Part shown: positions 1-5,653 of the stretch, piece by piece
Numbering within the stretch: the first letter of the stretch is position 1
Layout of the letters: each line of letters starts with the position of its first letter
NCBI RefSeq assembly: GCF_937921625.1
Contig: NZ_CAKZTI010000059.1
Span: forward strand, 1 to 6,773
DNA length: 6,773 nt
Source of the DNA: an uncultured Campylobacter sp.
Lineage (GTDB): Bacteria; Campylobacterota; Campylobacteria; Campylobacterales; Campylobacteraceae
Reading direction: 5' to 3'
Notes under the pieces: model-generated
What the model was told of the DNA's origin: nothing
What the model saw: the letters and a program-made list of their open reading frames with translations, nothing else
Database searches by the model: none
Made by a program: the position numbers and the translations under genes

Positions 1-574
1 AAAGCTTATAAAATCGCCCTTTGTAGGTGCAATCGCTTAGGCAGACGTTGAAAAACGCCTCTGCCGCGTCCCTGCCACCGAAATAATATACAAAGTAGAT
101 CGGGCGCAGATCGAGGGCGCTTAGATTTTTGTTAAATTTAGCCCCGTGTCGCATCATAAATTCCACCGCCTTTTGTTTATCTTCAAAAAGCTCAAAAATA
201 GGCAGCGCGCAGTCCTTGATAGCCGCGCTAATCTCACACACGCTGGGCTCAAAGCTAGCGCCCGCGAGCTGCCAGTCGCGAAACTGCCTGCGCGGCGTGA
301 GATAGCTTAGATACGATACGAAAACAAGGTCGCTCGAGTAGGGCAGCTCCTCTTGCATCAGCTTTTTTAAGCGCTTGCAGTAGATCGCGACCTGCGGCAG
401 GATGCTTACGCTGCCGGCGTAGTTGCGCATGCTGGAGCTGAAATAAATTTCAAATGAAATATCTTTGTCGCACCCGATCTTCGTTAATCTTTGCCCCTTT
501 TGCGTGGGCTTGAAGTCCGTAAAATTTGCCGCGATCTCGGCGCAGCCGTTTAAAAATATCTCACGAGGACTCAT
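1..574 (-). CDS. Conserved hypothetical protein, 5' part only (runs off the left edge)
   Basis: The reading frame is open from ATG at 574 to the window edge, giving 191 codons with no stop; the C-terminus lies outside. I do not recognise the family. The protein looks soluble: no signal peptide or membrane segment is visible. The N-terminal half contains a run rich in beta-type residues (residues about 31-60, including SFEIYFSSS near 45 and SVSILPQVAIY after it). The later part (about residues 130-190) is helical and aromatic, with DLRPIYFVYYFGG followed by DAAEAFF. High GC and codon choice match the ABC operon, so this is probably resident chromosomal DNA. AAAGAAG lies 4 nt before the ATG as a weak ribosome site. 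The ATG overlaps the TGA of a short upstream frame (ATGA), which hints that it was once the second gene of a coupled pair. An in-frame TAA just upstream rules out a longer N-terminus. Coding status is likely; function is unknown. Confidence 0.8.
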   Translation of the reverse strand, partial: MSPREIFLNGCAEIAANFTDFKPTQKGQRLTKIGCDKDISFEIYFSSSMRNYAGSVSILPQVAIYCKRLKKLMQEELPYSSDLVFVSYLSYLTPRRQFRDWQLAGASFEPSVCEISAAIKDCALPIFELFEDKQKAVEFMMRHGAKFNKNLSALDLRPIYFVYYFGGRDAAEAFFNVCLSDCTYKGRFYKL

Positions 575-612
575 TTTGCTTCTTTATCTATACCAAATTT
601 TTTGAACACAGT
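571..612 (-). pseudogene. Possible 3' tail of a lost upstream gene
   Basis: A frame of 13 codons (T then VFKKFGIDKEAK) ends in TGA at 573-571, and that TGA overlaps the ATG of the hypothetical gene as ATGA. An in-frame TAA at 615-613 closes it upstream. The peptide reads like a normal charged C-terminus, and ATGA overlaps are typical of coupled operon genes. My inference is that the body of this gene was lost when the AT-rich cassette or the decayed DNA arrived. The stretch is very short, so chance is a real alternative. Confidence 0.25.
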
Positions 613-623
613 TTACGCTCCGG

Positions 624-655
624 GGCGACTTATTTCCTAGATGAAGTTAATCGCC
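624..655. repeat. Imperfect hairpin (13-bp arms, 6-nt loop)
   Basis: GGCGACTTATTTC at 624-636 and GAAGTTAATCGCC at 643-655 form an imperfect inverted repeat around the loop CTAGAT. The outer five pairs are perfect (GGCGA/TCGCC) and the inner part has two or three mismatches, one of which becomes a G-U wobble in the minus-strand RNA. No run of T follows on either strand, so an intrinsic terminator is not well supported. It lies in the non-coding gap 575-744 and may be part of a dispersed extragenic element or a decayed mobile element end. Confidence 0.45.
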
Positions 656-705
656 TGTTGCTTTCTTATGAATAAATGACAAACGAGTCAAATTCTATTG
701 AGGCC

Positions 706-728
706 GCACAGCGTAGGTTTGCCTGTGC
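706..728. repeat. Short inverted repeat 3' of the cassette
   Basis: GCACAG at 706-711 and CTGTGC at 723-728 are perfect 6-bp arms separated by 11 nt. The structure begins 16 nt past the stop of the NA37 gene in the direction of transcription, where a terminator would be expected. The bases that follow on the minus strand (GGCCTCAATAG) contain no T-run, so termination here would be weak or factor-dependent. Together with the hairpin at 624-655 this accounts for the only recognisable structure in the 170-bp gap. Confidence 0.35.
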
Positions 729-744
729 AACTCTCACTGCCATA

Positions 745-1782
745 CTAGCACTCTTCGTCATAATAAATTTTATAAAATTTACCTTTTTTATCTGCGCCTT
801 GCTCGATATTTTGGCGGTTGCCATCGATGACTATTTGTATTTTTTTATCTAAATGAATCACGCGCTTATATAAACGTTGTTGTTTTTTACGAGCGGCTTC
901 GGAAATCGTAAATTTATCGTCGATGAGAGTGTCGCTTTGTTCTTCGTATTCTTTTTTGTAATGATGAAATTTTTTGATCAAATTCGGCTCAGCCATAACC
1001 TCATTATCAAAATCATCAATATTAAACAAATCATTGACTTTAAAGAATTGTATCGATTTATTTAATAGTTCAATTTGATCCGCCTTTGAAATTTCAATGT
1101 CTTTGGGTAATTTTTCAGTTATAAATTTCTTTGTGAAAGACATAAAATTTTGAGTATTGGCATACCCGTCTTTTCGTTTACGCACATGTAAAAAATCATT
1201 TATCCAATACTGAGCTTCGGTGCCTTTGCCCGCATTATCCACGACAGCTACCACATAGCCGCTTTCTTGCTCTTTATTAAATATTAAGCAGCCTTTATCA
1301 AGCTTTTTTATATTTATGCCCTTTTGGCTTTCTAAGTTAAAATTTCCATTTTGCCGTATTACCTTTAAAAAAGTATCTTTATTTTCGGACTTAAATAAAC
1401 CGATCGCATCAAGCGTTTCCCCGCCTAAAATACAATCTTTAAAATAAACGGTATAAAACTCGCCACCCTTGATTTTAGGGTGAGTGCTTTGTTCGTAGAG
1501 GTGCTTGGCTAAATTTATGGACTGTTCGTAAAGCAAGTCTTTATTTTTAAAAATTTTTGATACATATAAATACACTTCGTTTAGGCTCAAATCGCTTTCA
1601 TGGTGAAAGCAGTAATAATCTTCGGAGATAAAGGGGGTGAGGAAATATAAAAATAAATTTTGCTCCATTTGAGAATCTATGCAAATAGTATTTTTTGATA
1701 ATTCTATACCGTCATCAGCAATTTTATTTCCAACTAAATGCAAAGAGAGTTCAGAAATATAAGCATCTAAATATGTTACCAT
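745..1782 (-). CDS. Nucleoid-associated protein, NA37 (YejK/NdpA) family
   Basis: This 345-residue protein has the length and full-length pattern of the NA37 nucleoid-associated family. It opens with LHLVGNK (14-20), followed by FHHESDLSLNEVYLYVSKIF (59-78), HLYEQSTHPKIKGGEFYTVY (94-113), DAIGLFKSENKDTFLKV (125-141), INIKKLDKGCLIFN (156-169), VDNAGKGTEAQYW (181-193) and ISKADQIELLNKS (231-243), and ends in a lysine/arginine-rich region (299-335). E. coli YejK binds DNA and has been reported to affect topoisomerase IV and gyrase; this protein is closer to the stand-alone versions common in Bacteroidetes and mobile DNA (from memory). The start is ATG at 1782, 3 nt after the gapS4b stop. A GAAGGG ribosome site sits inside the last gapS4b codons, 10 nt before the ATG, so the two genes should be translated together. 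GC is intermediate between gapS4 and the host genes. The family call is firm; a role in defence is only inferred from position. Confidence 0.9.
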   Translation of the reverse strand: MVTYLDAYISELSLHLVGNKIADDGIELSKNTICIDSQMEQNLFLYFLTPFISEDYYCFHHESDLSLNEVYLYVSKIFKNKDLLYEQSINLAKHLYEQSTHPKIKGGEFYTVYFKDCILGGETLDAIGLFKSENKDTFLKVIRQNGNFNLESQKGINIKKLDKGCLIFNKEQESGYVVAVVDNAGKGTEAQYWINDFLHVRKRKDGYANTQNFMSFTKKFITEKLPKDIEISKADQIELLNKSIQFFKVNDLFNIDDFDNEVMAEPNLIKKFHHYKKEYEEQSDTLIDDKFTISEAARKKQQRLYKRVIHLDKKIQIVIDGNRQNIEQGADKKGKFYKIYYDEEC

Positions 1783-1785
1783 ATT

Positions 1786-2907
1786 TTATTTTCCCTTCAT
1801 ATCTTCTAGAAATTTATCATATACGAGTATTTTTTGTCTATCTATTTCGGATAATAATTGGGATTTTAATTTTTTCTTTGTTTTTGCGTCAACTCTTTTT
1901 TCTGTATTAAATTGTGATATATTTATTTCAAATTCTGCATTATTCTTATCTGAAAAATAATCAGGAAAACCCAAGACTAAAGCCATATTTCCCTTTTCAC
2001 TTTTATACTCATACGAAAAGACTGCTTCAATACTCCATAAAAAAATTGACTTATGATATTTTGGATCTTTCATAAAAAATTTTTGATCCAAATTGTCGCC
2101 CGAGAGTAATATTTTTTTCATGTTATCCATCCATTTGATCTCATCGGGAAGAAGCATATCTTCTGCCGGTTTAATTGATATATCTCTTATGTTTTTGCAA
2201 GTAAAAAAATCAGTATCTAATTGAGTTGTTAATCTATAAAAAAAGATAAATCTACTTTCATTGGTAAAATCTGAAAAAATAATTTTCTTCAATGTTTCAT
2301 CTTCAGAAATAAGACCCTTTTCCTTATATTTTTTAATTTGAGTTTTTACGATTTGTTCCGCCAAATACTTAGTTTCAGGCGCCGTATAGGTTATTCTTAT
2401 ATTTCCTTTGCCTTGTTTGTTTATAAGTTCTATTTTTCCAGAAAATATGTTTGTTTGCTCAAACCATGCTTTATTTCGATCGCGCCTTATAAGCATAAAA
2501 TCAGCAATTAAATGGTTTTCGTCATCATTTAATTTTGTGAAGTAGATAGGACGTTTGAGTTCACATGTTGGCAAAAATTTTTTCACAAAGTTATCTTCCT
2601 TGACAGAGAGAATGTCCTTAATAAAAATTGATTTGCCAGATATCCAAGGTATTTCTCTTGAAATAGTTTTTTCATTGTCTTCTCTTTCGGAAAAAGAATG
2701 CCGTAGTTCTTCAAACTCTTTTGGCGATAACAGTAAGGTCTGCAAAATAGGTACTGTATAGGCTTTTTCTTGATTTAAAGCAAAAATTCCCCTTTCTCTT
2801 AATATTCTATCTATATCCGCCTTTGATATTAGATTTTGACTTGAATAGCCTCGCAACATTTCTCCGTAAGGGATAAATTTATTTATATCTTTGTGTTCTA
2901 CATTCAT
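1786..2907 (-). CDS. gapS4b: GapS4b-like protein, second component of a GAPS4-type anti-phage system
   Basis: This 373-residue soluble protein has no signal peptide or membrane segment. From memory, its order of conserved blocks matches the GapS4b family: IPYGEMLRGY near 12-21, SKADIDRILRERGIF (28-42), TVPILQTLLLSPKEFEELR (51-69), a middle beta-rich part with FEQTNIFSGKIELI, then FSDFTNESRFIFFYRLT (211-227), PDEIKWM near 254-260 and VLGFPDYFSD (311-320). In GAPS4, the a and b proteins are both needed for phage defence; the biochemical role of b is not something I can read here. Residues 28-62 resemble a small helix-extension-helix fold, a possible DNA-contact module (inference). I chose ATG at 2907, two bases after the gapS4a TGA and 9 nt after GGAGGG. 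A TTG at 2913 overlapping that TGA would add two residues but leaves only 3 nt to the ribosome site. Strong AT bias marks it as foreign relative to the flanks. Confidence 0.75.
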   Translation of the reverse strand: MNVEHKDINKFIPYGEMLRGYSSQNLISKADIDRILRERGIFALNQEKAYTVPILQTLLLSPKEFEELRHSFSEREDNEKTISREIPWISGKSIFIKDILSVKEDNFVKKFLPTCELKRPIYFTKLNDDENHLIADFMLIRRDRNKAWFEQTNIFSGKIELINKQGKGNIRITYTAPETKYLAEQIVKTQIKKYKEKGLISEDETLKKIIFSDFTNESRFIFFYRLTTQLDTDFFTCKNIRDISIKPAEDMLLPDEIKWMDNMKKILLSGDNLDQKFFMKDPKYHKSIFLWSIEAVFSYEYKSEKGNMALVLGFPDYFSDKNNAEFEINISQFNTEKRVDAKTKKKLKSQLLSEIDRQKILVYDKFLEDMKGK

Positions 2908-2909
2908 AA

Positions 2910-3836
2910 TCAAAAGCCCTCCAGATTATTTTTATAATTTGTTATAATTACTGATTTCGTAAAATTATTATCCTGAAATCTTTGTTTGAGTTGAGAGCAA
3001 GCATTTTTATGATTTAATTCATTATAGTCAGGAAAAGCAAGAATAACTTCTCCAACCAAATTTTTAGAGATATCTTTTGCTAGCCCCATTAAACGCATGC
3101 ACTCATCAGCTTCAAAGTTGTCTATGGTGGCAAGAAGTAAGCTACTTTCTTTGTGATTATCTTTATTTTCTAATTTTATTGGAATAATACTTGAGTTAAG
3201 ATATTCCACAGGAAGAATTGTTCCTGTATCTTTTCTTTCTTGAGGATTTAGATTACGTCCGGTTGAAGGATACCAAAATGAGTGTTTATACTTTGAATTG
3301 CTTTTTATAAAATTCATCACTGTTAATATAAAAGAGGCTCGCTTATTGTCTATAATATAAATGGTGTTATCTCTAATAATGTTCAATCTAGCTGAGGAAA
3401 CTTCCTTAATCAAATCATCAATGCTCGTTGTGTCATTATTTAACCAAAATAATACGCCGACGTCATTTGCAAAAGAAAAGTCAAACCCCCGTATAATTTC
3501 TTCCTTTTGAGCAGAATTATCAAAACATTCCATAGTGCATATTAAATCTCGCATAAAGTCTTTAAATTTACTCGTTGGACTATTTGAATATTTTTTAGCT
3601 TGAAATTTAGACGATATAATAATATTGTTTAAGTGCCCATCAACAAGAGGATTCATATATGAGTACAAAAAATCTATCCCATGTGTTTTTAATGGGTTGC
3701 CTTTTTTATTAGTATGTTCTTCGTTTGAACACTTCAGCTCAATACCTTTTAGTAAATGATTCCACCCTACAGCAGATAAAAATTTTTCTACCAGATTCTC
3801 TCCATATTCTCCGATTGTCTTTGACAATTCTCCCAT
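2910..3836 (-). CDS. gapS4a: GapS4a-like protein, putative PD-(D/E)XK nuclease of a GAPS4-type anti-phage system
   Basis: This 308-residue soluble protein begins the cassette. Its N-terminal part reads as a restriction-endonuclease-like fold: a first helix with GEYGENLVEKFL (9-20), then HGIDFLYSY (52-60) giving the candidate metal ligand Asp55, then NIIISSKF (71-78) with Lys77 in the XK position. The usual Asp/Glu two residues before that lysine is Ser75. Further blocks are NSPTSKFKDFMRDL (85-98), VGVLFWLNND (126-135) and IYIIDNKRASFI (159-170). The set and order fit the GapS4a family as I remember it; GAPS4 was reported as a two-gene anti-phage system from Vibrio Gamma-Mobile-Trio islands. 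The likely role is DNA cleavage on phage infection, acting with GapS4b; target and trigger cannot be read from sequence. ATG 3836 is set by AGGAGG 6 nt upstream. The gene is intact and strongly AT-rich. Confidence 0.75.
   Translation of the reverse strand: MGELSKTIGEYGENLVEKFLSAVGWNHLLKGIELKCSNEEHTNKKGNPLKTHGIDFLYSYMNPLVDGHLNNIIISSKFQAKKYSNSPTSKFKDFMRDLICTMECFDNSAQKEEIIRGFDFSFANDVGVLFWLNNDTTSIDDLIKEVSSARLNIIRDNTIYIIDNKRASFILTVMNFIKSNSKYKHSFWYPSTGRNLNPQERKDTGTILPVEYLNSSIIPIKLENKDNHKESSLLLATIDNFEADECMRLMGLAKDISKNLVGEVILAFPDYNELNHKNACSQLKQRFQDNNFTKSVIITNYKNNLEGF
2917..2922 (-). promoter_or_regulatory. Ribosome binding site of gapS4b
   Basis: GGAGGG lies inside the last codons of gapS4a. It is 9 nt before ATG 2907 and only 3 nt before the alternative TTG 2913, which favours the ATG. 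Its location in the upstream coding region, together with the 2-nt gap between stop and ATG, implies translational coupling and balanced production of the two GapS4 proteins. Confidence 0.7.
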
Positions 3837-3842
3837 GCCATT

Positions 3843-3848
3843 CCTCCT
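3843..3848 (-). promoter_or_regulatory. Strong ribosome binding site of gapS4a
   Basis: A perfect AGGAGG lies 6 nt before ATG 3836. It is stronger than the AAAGAAG- and AAAGG-type sites in front of the left hypothetical gene and the binding-protein gene, which fits an independent origin of the cassette. Confidence 0.75.
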
Positions 3849-3871
3849 GCATGATTAATAATTTATATATA

Positions 3872-3900
3872 ATTATAATACTAAATAACTTAATACTACA
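3872..3900 (-). promoter_or_regulatory. Candidate promoter of the defence cassette
   Basis: TATAAT at 3877-3872 on the minus strand is a perfect -10 box, 35 nt before the gapS4a ATG, in a 59-bp gap that is almost entirely A and T. At 17 nt spacing the -35 position reads TGTAGT, a poor match, but Campylobacter vegetative promoters usually lack a conserved -35. The upstream edge overlaps the TAG stop of the transporter ATPase gene. No terminator hairpin lies between the operons, so readthrough from the transporter operon could also supply transcript. Confidence 0.5.
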
Positions 3901-4642
3901 ACATCCCCTCATATCTTTCGTAGTTTATGCCGTAAATTTTATCGATATTTTCAGAGTTTATGAGCTTTTCGCTCTCGCCAAAGGCTAAAATTTCGCCGTC
4001 TTTTATAAATAGCGTCAAATTTGAAACGAATTTCGCATGCCGCGGGTAGTGCGTCGTCTGCACGAAGGTGTAGCCCTCATCTCCCAGCGCTTTTATCATC
4101 TCGAGTAGCTTGATTTGATTGCCAAAGTCCAGCCCGTTGGTAGGCTCGTCTATAAAGATCACTTTCGCGCCTTGAACCAGCGTGCGCGCGATGTACGCCA
4201 GCTGCCGCTCTCCGCCGCTGACCTTTGTGTAGGGCGCGTTTTTTAGATGCGCGATGCCCATCTTTTCCAGCGCCTGCTCGGTTAGCTTTTTATCCGCTGC
4301 GCTAAAGCTACAAAACAGCGGCGTCCTGCACAGCGCGCCCATCAGCGCGACGCCAAAGACGCTGTAGTCATAGGACGGCGCGTGCGTCTGCGGCACGTAG
4401 GCGATGAGGGAGGCGAGCTCGCGCTTACCGTAGTCGCGCACGCTTTTGCCGCCGATTAGCACCTCGCCCTCAAATTTTAAAAATCCGAGCATTATGCGAA
4501 GCAGGGTGCTTTTGCCGCTACCGTTGGCGCCTAGGATGCTTAGCGTATCGCCCGTCGCGACGTCAAAGCTGATGCCCTTTAGCACGGGCTTGCCCTGGTA
4601 AGCAAAGCGCAAATTTCGCACTTCTATCAAATTTTCTTGCAT
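3896..4642 (-). CDS. ATPase of an iron-chelate type ABC importer
   Basis: This 248-residue cytoplasmic ATPase should power the FecCD-type permease encoded just upstream. All nucleotide-binding motifs are intact: Walker A GANGSGKST (38-46), Q-loop PQ at 84-85, signature VSGGE (141-145), Walker B VIFIDEP with Asp165 and catalytic Glu166, D-loop NGLD (169-172) and the switch His198 in TTHYP. Length and layout match the FepC/BtuD group of importers for siderophores, haem or cobalamin; the substrate cannot be read from the ATPase. I chose ATG 4642, which overlaps the permease TGA by one base and has GAGGAG 6 nt upstream. A TTG one codon earlier is an unlikely start. It is the last gene of the transporter operon and marks the right limit of the host-like GC composition. 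Confidence 0.95.
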   Translation of the reverse strand: MQENLIEVRNLRFAYQGKPVLKGISFDVATGDTLSILGANGSGKSTLLRIMLGFLKFEGEVLIGGKSVRDYGKRELASLIAYVPQTHAPSYDYSVFGVALMGALCRTPLFCSFSAADKKLTEQALEKMGIAHLKNAPYTKVSGGERQLAYIARTLVQGAKVIFIDEPTNGLDFGNQIKLLEMIKALGDEGYTFVQTTHYPRHAKFVSNLTLFIKDGEILAFGESEKLINSENIDKIYGINYERYEGML

Positions 4643-5643
4643 CAAAAGCTCCTCTTGGCGCGGCGCAGCACGATGATAAACATCGGGATGCCAAATAGCG
4701 AGGTGACGATGCCGATGGGGATCTCAAAGGTAAAAATGAGCCGCGAGAAGCTGTCGCAAAAGAGCAAAAATATCGCGCCGATCATCGCCGAGCTGGCGAG
4801 CACCGCGCGGTTGTCGGCACCGAATATAAAGCGCGCAATGTGCGGCACGATAAGCCCGATCCAGCCGATGATGCCCGCGATCGTCACGCTAAGCGCGCTA
4901 ACGAAGGTCGCGACAAGGATGATGAAAATTTTAACTCGCGTAACGTTTACGCCCAGACTCTTTGCCTCCTCCTCGCCAAGGCTTAGCGCGTTTAGGTATT
5001 TACCGCTAAGCGCCAGTAGCAAAACGCCCACGCACATCGGCAGGATTGAAATCTCTATGAAGCTTTTGGACGCAAAGCCGAGGCTTCCCATCAAAAAATA
5101 GGTGATCGCAGGAAGCGCGTCGTTCGGGTCTGCGGCGTATTTTAGCACCGAGAGCAGCGAGGTAAAGAGCGAGCCACTGATGACGCCGCCAAGAACTAGC
5201 ACGATGATGCTACCGCTGCGCGAATACAGCGCCGAGACGCCAAGCGCCACCGCCACGGCAAGAAAACCGAAGCCGAATGTGCTAAGCTGGATTAGGTATT
5301 CATTGAGCCTAAAAAACATCCCGACCGCTGCGCCAAATCCCGCGCCGCTTAGTACGCCCAGTATCGAGGGGCTTACGAGCGGGTTTACAAACATCGCCTG
5401 ATACGCCGCGCCGCTGATCGCTAGGCTCGCGCCGATGAGCACGCAGGCAAGTATGCGCGGCAGGCGGATCTCGAGCAAGAGCGTGTGCATCACTTCATAC
5501 TCTTTTAAATTTTCACCTTTTAAAAGAGCAGCGACGTAGCGCGCGTAATCGCTCGCACTAAAGCCGTATTTGCCCAGCAGCAGCGAGCCCGCGACGCAAA
5601 GCGCCAGCAGGAGGGCCAAAAACGCAAACGCCTTTTTGCTCAT
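4642..5643 (-). CDS. FecCD-family permease of an iron-chelate type ABC importer
   Basis: This 333-residue inner-membrane protein carries the hallmarks of the FecCD/BtuC family. They are an N-terminal hydrophobic helix (about 6-23), IRLPRILACVLIGASLAISG (59-78) leading into YQAMFVNPLVSPSILGV (81-97), a coupling-helix region LGEEEAKSLGVN (222-233), IIGWIGLIVPHIARFIFG (258-275) and a terminal EIPIGIVTSLFGIPMFIIVL (307-326). Glycine- and alanine-rich segments between these fit roughly ten membrane spans. It would form a homodimeric channel with two ATPase subunits and receive substrate from the binding protein encoded 10 nt upstream. Start ATG 5643 has only a weak AAGAAAG in front, so translation probably depends on ribosomes leaving the upstream gene. 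Only one permease gene is present, which implies a homodimer rather than a paired FecC/FecD arrangement. Confidence 0.95.
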   Translation of the reverse strand: MSKKAFAFLALLLALCVAGSLLLGKYGFSASDYARYVAALLKGENLKEYEVMHTLLLEIRLPRILACVLIGASLAISGAAYQAMFVNPLVSPSILGVLSGAGFGAAVGMFFRLNEYLIQLSTFGFGFLAVAVALGVSALYSRSGSIIVLVLGGVISGSLFTSLLSVLKYAADPNDALPAITYFLMGSLGFASKSFIEISILPMCVGVLLLALSGKYLNALSLGEEEAKSLGVNVTRVKIFIILVATFVSALSVTIAGIIGWIGLIVPHIARFIFGADNRAVLASSAMIGAIFLLFCDSFSRLIFTFEIPIGIVTSLFGIPMFIIVLRRAKRSF

Positions 5644-5653
5644 CTTTCTTTAC

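Larger units (their letters stand above)
742..3898 (-). other. AT-rich three-gene island, probably horizontally acquired
   Basis: Base composition changes abruptly at the two ends. Spot counts on 60-base lines give about 25-30% GC in the GapS4 genes and about 36% in the NA37 gene, against 50% or more in the ABC operon and the left hypothetical gene. The three genes are co-directional and nearly gapless. The word ATACTA occurs at both ends (742-747 and 3893-3898), each time covering a TAG stop on the minus strand. No integrase, transposase or tRNA is present. I infer that the cassette entered by homologous recombination or with a mobile element since lost; the exact limits are uncertain. Confidence 0.5.

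Noticed and set aside
668..743. Minus-strand frame of 25 codons starting ATGGCAGTG at 743 in the gap after the NA37 gene
   Set aside because: No ribosome site, very short, crosses the inverted repeat 706-728, and no recognisable protein pattern.
877..1910. Plus-strand frames of 62 and 71 codons opposite the NA37 and gapS4b genes
   Set aside because: Both are antisense to well-supported genes and are made of phenylalanine/isoleucine-rich peptide expected from the reverse of AT-rich coding DNA.
2905..2913. TTG at 2913 as the start of gapS4b
   Set aside because: It leaves only 3 nt to GGAGGG; ATG at 2907 has better spacing and a standard start codon.
1633..3488. Phase-variable homopolymer tracts in the cassette
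   Set aside because: The longest G or C runs are five bases (near 1633 and 3485), too short for the slippage tracts used by Campylobacter.
2555..3988. Plus-strand frames of 68 and 87 codons opposite gapS4b and the gapS4a/ATPase junction
   Set aside because: They overlap real genes, lack ribosome sites and show no protein-like pattern.
4637..5401. Two long open frames on the plus strand, end to end (154 and 99 codons)
   Set aside because: They lie antisense to the intact permease gene; the peptides are low-complexity, rich in Ser/Thr/Pro/Arg, and match no family. They are by-products of the GC-rich permease sequence.
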